Shown: positions 1 through 7,413, numbered from the stretch's first letter. The stretch: 15,770 bases of DNA from Shuttleworthia sp045545575 (GCA_045545575.1 JAZQBE010000102.1:1-15770); one strand, 5' to 3'. Program-made: numbers and translations. Notes: generated by a model not told the origin, from the letters alone.

Positions 1-28
1 GGACGTTTCGTCCGGGGCTTTCTTTTTG
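1..28 (+). terminator. Rho-independent terminator, left part outside the window
   Basis: The window opens with GGACG-TTT-CGTCC, followed by GGGG and a T-rich tract (CTTTCTTTTT). The right arm would continue as CCGGGGCTTT if the missing upstream bases are the complementary AAAGCCCC, so this is probably the second half of a longer terminator stem. It would end a plus-strand gene lying before the window. The T-tract is interrupted by one C. Confidence 0.55.
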
Positions 29-38
29 ATGCTATGCC

Positions 39-108
39 AAAAGCGGAACGGGTGCCTGACCCCTGTTCCACTTTTTCGGAACGGGGGTCAGGCACCCGTT
101 CCACTTTT
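39..108. repeat. R1: inverted pair of 25-base REP-like hairpin units
   Basis: Unit 1 (45-69) and unit 2 (78-102) are opposite in orientation and separated by 8 bases (ACTTTTTC). Each unit has near-complementary arms GGAACGGG and CCCGTTCC around an asymmetric core, GTGCCTGAC in unit 1 and GTCAGGCAC in unit 2. A-rich and T-rich flanks (AAAAGC, ACTTTT) extend the palindrome. The right edge touches the stop codon of the AraC gene, whose minus-strand TGA reads into the repeat as TGAAAAGTGGAAC. The layout resembles REP/BIME elements; no transposase of the REP-associated type is in the window. Confidence 0.85.
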
Positions 109-1313
109 CACCGCCTGCGCCATTCGTCGGGCGTCATGCCGTAGACGGAGCGGAACTGCTTTGAGAAGTAGCTGGGAGAGCAGAAGCCGAGCTGCTCCGC
201 GATTTCGCGGACGGTCAGCCTGTCCTCGCTCAGGAGCGATTCGGCGTGGATCAGTTTGCGGCGCAGAATGTACGCGCCGATCGACATGCCCGTTTCTTCG
301 CGGAACCGATGACTCAGGTAGCTGACCGAGTACCGGGTGTGCGCAGCGATTTCCGCTAAGGTGAGCGGCTCGAACACGTGGAGATCGATGTATTCACAGA
401 CATTGGCGATGGGGTTTGAAAGAGACTGGGTGCGGACGCGATGCACCCGGGTGACGAAGTCGTCCTGCATGACGCGGGTCAGGTTCTGCAGCTCCGCAAG
501 GGACTGGCAGTTTTCAAAGTCTTCCATATACCGGGCCGCCATGGCCATTCCCTGATCCGGCGCGAGGCCGCCTTCGATGGCAGCGCGGGAAAACAGCACC
601 GCCGCGGTCATCGCAACGTGCTTCAGCCGGAGCTCCGTCGAGCCGCCGAATTCCGGGAGAGAGTCGGTAACGGCTAAGCGGCCGATGTTCTCCTGGTAAT
701 TCAGGTCGCCGTCCCGGACCATCCGAAACAGCGCCTGTTCCATGGCATAGAGATTGCGGGCGCGGAGCGTCGGGCTTGGCGGATCTGTTTCCTTTGCGGC
801 AGAAGACGGGACGGGCTCGATATCTTCGAAATGCAGATCGCCGAAAACGATGTGTTCGCCGGTGGCGCAGAAGTGCATCATCACGGCATATTCAAAACAG
901 CGGTTCTGAGAAAGAACCGGCAAAGACCGAAGGAACGCCTTCGTTTCCTCGATCGTCCGGGTGGGCAGTCGATAGAAGTACAGCGCGTCCTCGATGTCCT
1001 GTACGGGCAGCTCCGCGGCGAGCACCGGGCCGAGGGTGTAAATGCGTTCCACAGCATCCGATTCGTTTCGGCAGGAAAGACCGACCCACATCAGACCGAA
1101 GCGGTTGCTGATGACGACCGGCCGGTCGTAGCGGTACATCATTTCCTTCTGGATCCGGGTGGCATCGTTGAGATCAAACAGCGTCTGGAACCTGTCCGCG
1201 TCCGGACAGCTGCTGTCGAGGAGATTCATGTCTTTGTCATAGGTCCACAGATACAGGTCCTGACTGCACAGAAGCAAACCCCGGAAGAGGGCCATCCGTT
1301 CGTCGCGATTCAT
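108..1313 (-). CDS. AraC-family transcriptional regulator (AraC1)
   Basis: This 401-residue protein has a C-terminal AraC/XylS DNA-binding domain at residues about 300-401. It holds two helix-turn-helix segments (LAEIAAHTRYSVSYLSHRF and VREIAEQLGFCSPSYFSKQF) and the usual GMTPDEWRR ending. The N-terminal 270 residues are not a cupin arm-binding domain; they contain a 'YTLGPVLAAEL' stretch matched by 'IVLGPFSLI' in AraC2, suggesting a shared ligand-sensing fold of unknown ligand. The start is supported by AGGAAAGGA six bases before the ATG. The gene is transcribed away from the GH2 gene, so GH2 is its likely target. The TGA stop lies at the edge of repeat R1. Family assignment is firm; ligand and target are inference. 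Confidence 0.93.
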   Translation of the reverse strand: MNRDERMALFRGLLLCSQDLYLWTYDKDMNLLDSSCPDADRFQTLFDLNDATRIQKEMMYRYDRPVVISNRFGLMWVGLSCRNESDAVERIYTLGPVLAAELPVQDIEDALYFYRLPTRTIEETKAFLRSLPVLSQNRCFEYAVMMHFCATGEHIVFGDLHFEDIEPVPSSAAKETDPPSPTLRARNLYAMEQALFRMVRDGDLNYQENIGRLAVTDSLPEFGGSTELRLKHVAMTAAVLFSRAAIEGGLAPDQGMAMAARYMEDFENCQSLAELQNLTRVMQDDFVTRVHRVRTQSLSNPIANVCEYIDLHVFEPLTLAEIAAHTRYSVSYLSHRFREETGMSIGAYILRRKLIHAESLLSEDRLTVREIAEQLGFCSPSYFSKQFRSVYGMTPDEWRRR

Positions 1314-1368
1314 ATCGGTATCCTTTCCTTGAAGCAGCCGGTCAACGTCCGTAATTTCCGCAGGTTTC

Positions 1369-1406
1369 TACCCATGATACCCGCGGCCTATACCCATGAT
1401 ACCCGC
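1369..1406. promoter_or_regulatory. Direct repeat with 22-base period, candidate AraC1 operator
   Basis: The 16-base word TACCCATGATACCCGC occurs at 1369-1384 and again, identical, at 1391-1406. A period of 22 bases puts both copies on the same helix face, the usual arrangement for two AraC-family DNA-binding domains. It lies 55-95 bases upstream of the araC1 start codon, so autoregulation is the simplest reading. On the minus strand each copy contains TATCAT, a fair -10 hexamer, but I see no well-placed -35. Binding by AraC1 is inference. Confidence 0.45.
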
Positions 1407-1519
1407 CGGTGCCGGACAGGTATATCAGGATCCGGCGGTTCTTTCAAAGAAAAAGCAGGATCGTTATACAAAGAGCAGGTTTCTTGCTTGCCGGGCGTGA
1501 ATAAGTATGCAATATATAA

Positions 1520-1732
1520 ATAAGACGGGAGTGGACAGAACCAGACCTTACGCAGGGAGACGGTCCGCGGATCATGCCTCACCCATGTTTTCTGATACCT
1601 GAAGCCGTCTCCCGAACTGTCCCGCTCGCGCATCGACCTTTGCAGCAACTTCTTTTTCAGCTGTGTCCGCGGCGCTGATGCGGCGCCTTCCCATACGTTA
1701 TCCATTCAAACCGGCGGTTCGCCGGTTTTTTT
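1520..1732 (+). ncRNA. Candidate structured RNA or leader ending in a terminator
   Basis: No convincing reading frame occupies this stretch. It contains a 9-base-pair stem, GGGAGACGG (1555-1563) with CCGTCTCCC (1605-1613), enclosing a smaller GGATCA/TGATACC pairing. Weaker outer complementarity exists between GAGTGGACAG near 1530 and CTGTCCCGCTC near 1617-1627. It ends in a good terminator (1709-1732). An AT-rich stretch (TATATAAAT, from about 1513) just upstream could be a -10 region, although the -35 match is poor. It could be a free small RNA or a terminated leader. It has no T-box GGTGG..CCGCG motif, and I do not recognise it as 6S or SRP RNA. Confidence 0.3.
1709..1732 (+). terminator. 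Rho-independent terminator in the AraC1-GH2 intergenic region
   Basis: AACCGGC-GGTTC-GCCGGTT forms a 7-base-pair G+C-rich stem with a 5-base loop, followed by an uninterrupted T-run to 1732. The orientation is plus strand. No plus-strand protein gene precedes it, so it must end an RNA starting within the intergenic region or act as an attenuator. Confidence 0.75.
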
Positions 1733-1775
1733 GCGGCCGGGAAGAAATCCCGGTCTTTCTCAAGTGCGAAAATAA

Positions 1776-1828
1776 TGTATACGAGACACGAACAGTGTAT
1801 ATCCGACGCCGGGTGGGCAGCCTATACT
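1776..1828 (+). promoter_or_regulatory. Candidate GH2 promoter with AraC-type half-sites
   Basis: TGTATA occurs at 1776-1781 and at 1796-1801, exactly 20 bases apart, and a TATACT -10 hexamer is at 1823-1828. No good -35 hexamer is found about 17 bases upstream; the proximal half-site occupies that place. This is the typical layout of promoters needing an AraC-type activator next to -35. The start point would be near 1835, upstream of the preferred GH2 start codon. Confidence 0.45.
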
Positions 1829-1923
1829 GCAGGAAGAGGATTTGAATGCGGTTTTTCGATGCACGCCGGGAAGCATCCTGCGCAGCAGACAGGAAGACGG
1901 CCGATACAGGAAAGGAGACGGAT

Positions 1924-4431
1924 ATGCAGAAGCTGGACTTTAATCAGGACTGGACACTGGAACGAAACGGTGTGCGAATGGGTGCGGTGACGCTTCCCCA
2001 CGACGCCATGCTGCACGAGCAGCGCGACCCGAACTGTCCTAACGGGAAGACCACCGGCTATTATCCGGGCGGTCTCTATCGGTACACCCGACATTTTCAG
2101 GCGCCTGCGGAGTGGGCGGATCAGTCGGTGCTGCTCGAGTGCGAGGGCGTCTATCAGAATGCGGCGGCGGTGCTGAACGGCCGCGAACTGGCCCGACAGC
2201 CCTACGGATACACCGGTTTTACCGTGGACTTGAGCGACGCGCTTCGTTTTGACGCGGAGAACGAACTGGTTATCACGGCGGACACCCGAAAGGAGCCTTT
2301 TACCCGCTGGTACAGCGGAAGCGGCATCTACCGGCCGGTCTGGCTCTATGTGGGAGCAAAGGATCACATCGACGTGGATGGCGTGGAAATCACGACGGTG
2401 TCGGCAAATCCGCCAACCATTCGGATCCGGACCCGCGCCGGCGAAGGCACGGTTGCGGTGACGGTTTTGGACGCCGGTGAAACGCCCGTGCAGGCCGAAG
2501 GACGCGACGTCACGATGACGCTCCCGGACGCGAAGCTCTGGAGCGCCGAGGAGCCGAACCGGTACCGCTGCGTCGTCACACTGAAATCTGCCGACGGCGA
2601 AATCAGGGATGAGCAGACGGTGTGGTTTGGCATCTGCGAGCTTCGCTGGAGCACAGCCGGACTGATGATCAACGGCGTGGAAACGAAGCTGCGCGGGGCC
2701 TGCATTCATCACGACAACGGAGTGCTGGGCGCCTGTGAATTTCCGGCCGCAGCCCGCCGCCGGGTGCGGATTCTGAAGGAGGCCGGCTTCAATGCCATCC
2801 GAAGCGCGCACAATCCGATTTCAAAAGCGATGCTTTCGGCCTGTGACGAGCTGGGCCTGTACGTGATGGATGAATTTACGGACATGTGGTACGAGCATAA
2901 GAACCGCGGCGACTACGCGGCGTTCTTTGAGGACTGGTACGAGCGGGATCTGACCGCCATGATCCGAAAGGACGTCAGTCATCCCTGTGTCGTCATGTAT
3001 TCCATCGGCAACGAAGTCACCGAAACGGCCGAGCCCGCGGGCATCGATTACACAAAGAAGATGACGCAGCTGTGCCATCGCCTCGATGCGTCCCGGCCGG
3101 TCACCTGCGGCATCAACATGGCGCTGAACGTGATGCATTTCGCGGGTCTGGGGGTGTACCGGCCGGCCGAAGGCGAAGCCGTGCGCCCGCCGGAACCGAA
3201 GAATCCGAAGGCCCTTGCGATCCTGGCCGGGATGCAGAAAGCCCGGGCGCAGCAGGCAGAAGACGCGCCGTCCGACTCGTCGCAGGCCGCAACCGCGGCG
3301 CTCGGCATGCGCGCGGAAGACGGCACGAAACAGGACGGCAAACTGGTGGGCAGCGAATACTTCAACAAAATAATGGTGTCCATGAAGGAACAGCAGCAGG
3401 CGGTCGTTAAGCAGGACATCGCGAAGATCTTAAGCGAGGATGCCTACGCGGCCCTGGACATTGCCGGATACAACTATGCGATTACCCGCTATGAGCTGGA
3501 CGCCGAAGAATACCCCGGACGCATTTCCGTCGGAACCGAGACGCTTCCGCAGAAAATCTACGCAAACTGGCAGCACGTCACGGCCTGTCCGTATTCCGTG
3601 GGCGATTTTATCTGGACGGGGTGGGACTACATCGGCGAAGCCGGCGTCGGGATATTCTGCTACGACAGCATCGGGGAAAAGGACGGCGCGTATCCGGATC
3701 TTCTGGCGGGATCCGGTATCATTGATATTCTGGGACACTGCCGGCCGGAGGTGTGGCTGAATAAAGCGGTCTACGGGCTGGATGCCGGCCCGTACATCGG
3801 CGTTGAGCCGGTCACCCATGCGGACGAAAACCACATCATCAGCGCATGGCGTTATTCCGATGCCGTGCATTCCTGGAGCTGGAAGGGCTGTGAAGGCCGG
3901 ATCGCGCAGATCGTGGTGTATGCCAACGCGCAGGAGATTGAGCTGCTGCAGGATGGGGTTTCCCTTGGGCGCCAGCCGGTGAACGAGTGCCAGACGGCGT
4001 TTTCCGCGGAATACCGCCCGGGGACGCTGACCGCCGTGGCCTATGATGTAAACGGCCGCGAGATCGGCAGAGACGAGCTTCGAAGCGCCGGAACGGATCT
4101 GCGGCTTTGTGTGCAGCCGGACAAAACCGAACTGTGCGCCGACGGACAGGACCTGTGTTATCTGGAAATCGCACTGACCGATGAAAACGGCATCGTCGAA
4201 GCGGGGGATGACCGCAAGGTCCGGCTGACCGTATCCGGCGCAGGAACCCTTGCCGGCTTCGGCAGCGCGGCGCCCTGCACCGAAGAACGCTTCACGGACG
4301 GCCTTCACACCACCTATTACGGCCGCGCGCTGGCGGTGGTCCGCGCCGGATACGGTCAGCCGGGGGAAATCCGCGTTACCGCCGAGGCTGACGGCATGGC
4401 ACCGGTTTGCGTCTGTGTGAACGTGCGGTAA
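1924..4431 (+). CDS. Glycoside hydrolase family 2 (beta-galactosidase-like, DUF4982 type)
   Basis: This 835-residue enzyme shows the GH2 order: sugar-binding domain (FNQDWTLERNG, YRYTRHFQ), immunoglobulin-like domain, TIM barrel (RGACIHHDNGVLG, IRSAHNP), then DUF4982-like and C-terminal beta domains. The acid/base is probably Glu364 in SIGNE, and the nucleophile Glu539 in VGTETLP. It lacks a signal peptide, so it acts in the cytoplasm on imported oligosaccharide. Family members cleave beta-galactosides or beta-glucuronides; the substrate here cannot be read from sequence. AAAGGAG six bases before the ATG at 1924 fixes this start. The in-frame ATG at 1846 would lie only about 11 bases after the predicted transcription start. 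An insertion of about 100 residues (408-508) separates the two catalytic segments. The TAA stop merges with repeat R2. Confidence 0.93.
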   Translation: MQKLDFNQDWTLERNGVRMGAVTLPHDAMLHEQRDPNCPNGKTTGYYPGGLYRYTRHFQAPAEWADQSVLLECEGVYQNAAAVLNGRELARQPYGYTGFTVDLSDALRFDAENELVITADTRKEPFTRWYSGSGIYRPVWLYVGAKDHIDVDGVEITTVSANPPTIRIRTRAGEGTVAVTVLDAGETPVQAEGRDVTMTLPDAKLWSAEEPNRYRCVVTLKSADGEIRDEQTVWFGICELRWSTAGLMINGVETKLRGACIHHDNGVLGACEFPAAARRRVRILKEAGFNAIRSAHNPISKAMLSACDELGLYVMDEFTDMWYEHKNRGDYAAFFEDWYERDLTAMIRKDVSHPCVVMYSIGNEVTETAEPAGIDYTKKMTQLCHRLDASRPVTCGINMALNVMHFAGLGVYRPAEGEAVRPPEPKNPKALAILAGMQKARAQQAEDAPSDSSQAATAALGMRAEDGTKQDGKLVGSEYFNKIMVSMKEQQQAVVKQDIAKILSEDAYAALDIAGYNYAITRYELDAEEYPGRISVGTETLPQKIYANWQHVTACPYSVGDFIWTGWDYIGEAGVGIFCYDSIGEKDGAYPDLLAGSGIIDILGHCRPEVWLNKAVYGLDAGPYIGVEPVTHADENHIISAWRYSDAVHSWSWKGCEGRIAQIVVYANAQEIELLQDGVSLGRQPVNECQTAFSAEYRPGTLTAVAYDVNGREIGRDELRSAGTDLRLCVQPDKTELCADGQDLCYLEIALTDENGIVEAGDDRKVRLTVSGAGTLAGFGSAAPCTEERFTDGLHTTYYGRALAVVRAGYGQPGEIRVTAEADGMAPVCVCVNVR

Positions 4432-4503
4432 AAAGCGGAACAGGGGTCAGGCACCCGTTCCACTTTTCCGGAACGGGTGCCTCACCCCTGTTCCATTTTT
4501 CGG
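4431..4503. repeat. R2: inverted pair of REP-like units after the GH2 gene
   Basis: Units lie at 4437-4461 and 4470-4494 in opposite orientation with spacer ACTTTTCC. This is the mirror arrangement of R1. Unit 2 has one core change, CCTCACC instead of CCTGACC. The stop codon of GH2 is formed at the left edge, TAAAAAGCGGAAC. With their A- and T-rich flanks both units could also act as terminators. Confidence 0.85.
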
Positions 4504-4566
4504 CAATCCGCGGTAAAATGAATACACTTCACAGATTTGAAATCAGCACAGGAAAGCGCCTTATTC

Positions 4567-5952
4567 ATGCCGTCACCGCATCCGGTCAAAACCCGCACCC
4601 ATGACATGACAGAGGGATCGATCGTCAGACAGATCCTTCTGTTTTCCGTGCCGTTGATGATCGGCAATGTGTTCCAGATGCTGTACAACACGGTGGACAG
4701 CATCGTGGTGGGGCAGTTCGTGGGAAAAGAAGCCCTTGCGGCGGTCGGCAGCACGGCGATGATCGTCAACATGCTCGTCTTTTTCTTCAACGGTTTTTCC
4801 ACCGGTGCGGGCGTGGTGATCGCCCGGCATTTCGGGGCACACGACGAAAAGCGTCTGCACGCGGCTGTCGAGACGACCATGGCGCTGACGTTTCTGTTCT
4901 GCATCGCGGCGACGGCCGTCGGTCTCTTAGGCGTGAAGCCGATGCTGCATTTCATGGACACGCCGGACGACGTCTTCCCCGGCGCGGTCGTCTACCTGCG
5001 GATCTATTTCGCGGGCTTTGCCGGTCTTCTGATCTACAACATGGGCAGCGGCGTCCTGCGCGCGGTGGGCGACACCTTCCGCCCGCTGCTGTTTCTGATT
5101 TTTACAAGCATCCTGAATACCGCGCTGGACCTGCTTTTTGTCGTCGGCTTTCATATGGGCATTGCCGGCGTGGCCTGGGCGACGATCCTTTCCCAGGCGG
5201 TGTCCGCGGCGCTGATCCTCGTGCTGCTGACGCGCACGACGGACGCCTGCCGGCTGGTGTGGAAGGATCTGCACATCGACCGGGGTATTCTGCGCAACAT
5301 CCTTGCCGTCGGCACGCCGACGGCGATCCAGTCGACGGTGACGGCGTTTTCGAACGTCTTCGTCCAGTCTTACATCAACTTCTTCGGCTCGGCCGTGATG
5401 GCCGGCTGGAGCTGCTACAACAAGCTCGACAGCTTCATCTTCCTGCCGATGTCCTCCATCGCGATGGCCGCCACCACCTTTGTCAGCCAGAACATCGGCG
5501 CCGGAAAAGAGGCCCGCGCGAACCGGGGCACCGTGATTTCCCTCGTGCTGACAGAAGCCGTGACCGGCGGAATTGCGGTATTCCTGTTTTTCTTCGCGTC
5601 GCCCGCCATCCGCCTGTTCAGCCGCGACACCGCCGTCGTCGAAGCCGGACGCATCTTCCTGCAGACCAACTGCTTCTTCCTGCTGTTTAACTGCGTCAAC
5701 CACGTGCTCGCCGGCGCCCTGCGCGGCCGCGGCGATTCCCGGGGACCGATGATCATCATGCTCGCCACCTTCGTAGGCGTGCGCCAGGTCTATCTCTACG
5801 TGCTGACCCATTTCATCGCAAATACGGCGCGCCTCGTCGGCTTCGGCTACCCCGTGGGGTGGATGTGCTGCTGCGCCGTGGAACTGGTATACTTTTACAT
5901 GCACTGGGTACGGAAAAACCGGAACGGGGGTCAGGCACCCGTTCCACTTTAA
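4567..5952 (+). CDS. MATE-family efflux transporter (MATE1) with repeat-encoded C-terminus
   Basis: This is a 461-residue membrane protein of the multidrug and toxin extrusion superfamily, DinF/NorM-like, which exchanges organic cations or other metabolites for Na+ or H+. About twelve hydrophobic segments are visible. The N-terminal signature is IVRQILLFSVPLMIGNVFQMLYNTVDSIVVG, split here at residues 17-36 and onward, and the mid-protein AVGTPTAIQS begins the second half. ATG 4567 is chosen because AGGAAAG lies 10 bases upstream; ATG 4606 (MTEGS) is an alternative close to the usual family start. The last ten residues (RNGGQAPVPL region) are encoded by repeat R3, and the TAA stop lies in the spacer between its units. 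The native stop therefore appears lost. The substrate is unknown. Confidence 0.9.
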   Translation: MPSPHPVKTRTHDMTEGSIVRQILLFSVPLMIGNVFQMLYNTVDSIVVGQFVGKEALAAVGSTAMIVNMLVFFFNGFSTGAGVVIARHFGAHDEKRLHAAVETTMALTFLFCIAATAVGLLGVKPMLHFMDTPDDVFPGAVVYLRIYFAGFAGLLIYNMGSGVLRAVGDTFRPLLFLIFTSILNTALDLLFVVGFHMGIAGVAWATILSQAVSAALILVLLTRTTDACRLVWKDLHIDRGILRNILAVGTPTAIQSTVTAFSNVFVQSYINFFGSAVMAGWSCYNKLDSFIFLPMSSIAMAATTFVSQNIGAGKEARANRGTVISLVLTEAVTGGIAVFLFFFASPAIRLFSRDTAVVEAGRIFLQTNCFFLLFNCVNHVLAGALRGRGDSRGPMIIMLATFVGVRQVYLYVLTHFIANTARLVGFGYPVGWMCCCAVELVYFYMHWVRKNRNGGQAPVPL

Positions 5953-5986
5953 CCGGAACGGGGGTCAGGCACCCGTTCCATTTTCA
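5914..5986. repeat. R3: direct pair of REP-like units overlapping the MATE1 3' end
   Basis: Units at 5921-5945 and 5955-5979 are identical to each other and in the same orientation, unlike the inverted pairs in R1, R2 and R4. The spacer is 9 bases (ACTTTAACC) instead of 8 and contains the in-frame TAA that stops MATE1. Unit 1 is translated as part of MATE1. The right edge runs to within a few bases of the cupin ribosome binding site (AGGAAGGAG). Confidence 0.85.
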
Positions 5987-6000
5987 GGAAGGAGATTACG

Positions 6001-6351
6001 ATGATCCGAAGAAAAGACGAATGCACCAAAGAAATCCGCGAACACATGCGCGACGGCGACGGCAGCGTGCTGCTGACGAACCTCATCGCCGGCCCGGAGG
6101 AGCTGAACGGCAAGGGCCGTCTGTTCTCCAAGATCACCTTAGAGCCCGGCTGCAGCATCGGCTATCACACCCATGATACGGATGCCGAGCTGTTCTATAT
6201 CCTGACGGGCACCGCGGAATACAACGACAACGGGACGATGCGCACCGTATCCGCCGGCGACGTGACGATCTGCGCGACCGGTGAAGGCCACGGCATCGCG
6301 AACCGGAGCGGGGAAACCGTGGAGCTGGTGGCGGTGATCGTGTACGCGTAA
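6001..6351 (+). CDS. Small single-domain cupin protein
   Basis: This 116-residue protein is essentially one cupin beta-barrel. Motif 1 is GYHTHDTDAELFYILTG, with metal ligands likely His56, His58 and Glu63; motif 2 is GDVTICATGEGHGIANRS, with His97. Such small cupins bind a metal and often a sugar or small acid, and some act as isomerases or dioxygenases, so no reaction can be assigned. AGGAAGGAG six bases before the ATG is a strong ribosome binding site. It begins right after R3 and precedes the alpha/beta-hydrolase by 27 bases, suggesting that these two are co-transcribed. There is no signal peptide. Confidence 0.88.
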   Translation: MIRRKDECTKEIREHMRDGDGSVLLTNLIAGPEELNGKGRLFSKITLEPGCSIGYHTHDTDAELFYILTGTAEYNDNGTMRTVSAGDVTICATGEGHGIANRSGETVELVAVIVYA

Positions 6352-6378
6352 CTGCAGGCTGGATTTTCAGAGGGGGTA

Positions 6379-7413
6379 ATGATGAAAACAGAAACGATTG
6401 TTTTAAACCAGGAACGGGACGTGACGCTGACCACCTACCTTCAGGCCGTCGGCGGAGAGCTGGCCTACATCCCGGCGCGGCCGGCGGTGCTGATTCTTCC
6501 GGGCGGCGGATATGATTTCTGCTCGGACCGCGAAGCGGAGCCGATTGCGCTGACCTATCTGCAGGCCGGATACCAGGCGTTCATCCTGCGCTATTCCCGC
6601 AGAAAGAACAAAACGTGGCCCCGGCCGCTGCTGGATTACGAGGAGGCCATGACCATGATCCGCGAGCGCGCCGCGGAGTGGAACGTGATTCCGGACAAGA
6701 TCGCGGTGGTCGGCTTTTCCGCCGGCGGCCATCTGGCGGCCAGCGCGGCGACGATGTCCGAAAACCGTCCGAACGCCGCCATCCTGGTCTACGCGGTGCT
6801 GGACGAAGAATCCTCGAAGGAGTGGAACGAGACCGCGCCGGATACGGTCGCTGCCGTTGACGAGCACACCTGCCCCTGCTTCCTGGCCGCGTCCCGCACC
6901 GATGCGACGGTGCCCGCGGACAACACTCTGCGGTTTGCCCAGGCGCTGTTTCATTACGACATTTCCTTTGAAAGCCATGTGTATTCCTTCGGCCCGCACG
7001 GGTTCTCCCTGGGCAATTCCACGGTTCAGAATCCGGGTCAGGCCTATTCGCCCCGCCTGAATCACTGGGTGGCGGAAAGCATCGCCTGGCTTAAGGAGGT
7101 CTTTGGCGATTTCGGACAGGGCGCCCTGACCGAGCCGCTGTTCGGCCATTACGCCCTTCGGTCCCACGAGGATCATCTGTCCCTTCACAGTACACTGGGG
7201 CAGATCAAGGCCACGCCCGAGGGAAAGCAGCTGCTTGATTCGATGATGGGCGGGATGAAGCCGCCGTCCGGCGACGATCTCGGAGACGCTGAGATGTCCA
7301 TCAAGGAAAGCGTCATGGACCGCATGCCGCTGGAAAGCATCCTCGGATTTGCCGGTCTGCCGAAGGAAGCGATCGACGCGATCGAAGCGCGGCTGGCCGT
7401 GATTCAGGTGTAA
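6379..7413 (+). CDS. Alpha/beta-hydrolase (acetyl-esterase-like) with helical C-terminal tail
   Basis: The catalytic domain of about 235 residues has the hormone-sensitive-lipase/acetyl-xylan-esterase look. The oxyanion loop is LPGGGYD, the nucleophile elbow GFSAGG (Ser114), the acid Asp175 in SRTDATVP and His207 in GPHGFS. The likely job is removing acyl (e.g. acetyl) groups from sugars in the cytoplasm, as there is no signal peptide. Residues about 236-344 form an extra module ending in SVMDRMPLESILGFAGLP, which the fold does not need. Two ATGs are adjacent (6379 and 6382); AGGGGG ends two bases before the first, so 6382 is the better-spaced start. The TAA stop is fused to repeat R4. The gene converges with AraC2. 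Confidence 0.87.
   Translation: MMKTETIVLNQERDVTLTTYLQAVGGELAYIPARPAVLILPGGGYDFCSDREAEPIALTYLQAGYQAFILRYSRRKNKTWPRPLLDYEEAMTMIRERAAEWNVIPDKIAVVGFSAGGHLAASAATMSENRPNAAILVYAVLDEESSKEWNETAPDTVAAVDEHTCPCFLAASRTDATVPADNTLRFAQALFHYDISFESHVYSFGPHGFSLGNSTVQNPGQAYSPRLNHWVAESIAWLKEVFGDFGQGALTEPLFGHYALRSHEDHLSLHSTLGQIKATPEGKQLLDSMMGGMKPPSGDDLGDAEMSIKESVMDRMPLESILGFAGLPKEAIDAIEARLAVIQV

Noticed and set aside
831..1523. 230-residue plus-strand open frame
   Set aside because: Most of it is the reverse complement of the araC1 gene, whose domain is clear. It has no ribosome binding site or recognisable motif, and long shadow frames are common in this G+C-rich DNA.
1388..1705. 105-residue minus-strand open frame in the araC1-GH2 gap
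   Set aside because: No ribosome binding site before its start, no domain, and it overlaps the structured-RNA stems and the direct repeats. Kept as RNA or regulatory DNA instead.
1520..1732. T-box, 6S or SRP RNA
   Set aside because: No T-box signature, no SRP GGAAGCAGC loop, and no 6S-like central bubble was found. The interval is reported only as an unassigned structure.
1846..1923. Upstream start for the GH2 gene at ATG 1846
   Set aside because: The 26 extra residues do not resemble the family N-terminus. The downstream AAAGGAG/ATG at 1924 is better, and the predicted transcription start is too close to 1846.
4927..5904. 325-residue minus-strand open frame
   Set aside because: Antisense to MATE1; composition is His/Asp/Gln-rich as expected for the complement of transmembrane codons.
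6169..6179. ACCCATGATAC inside the cupin gene, matching part of the araC1 direct repeat
   Set aside because: It encodes the conserved cupin HTHDT segment and is a single copy, so coding constraint explains it.
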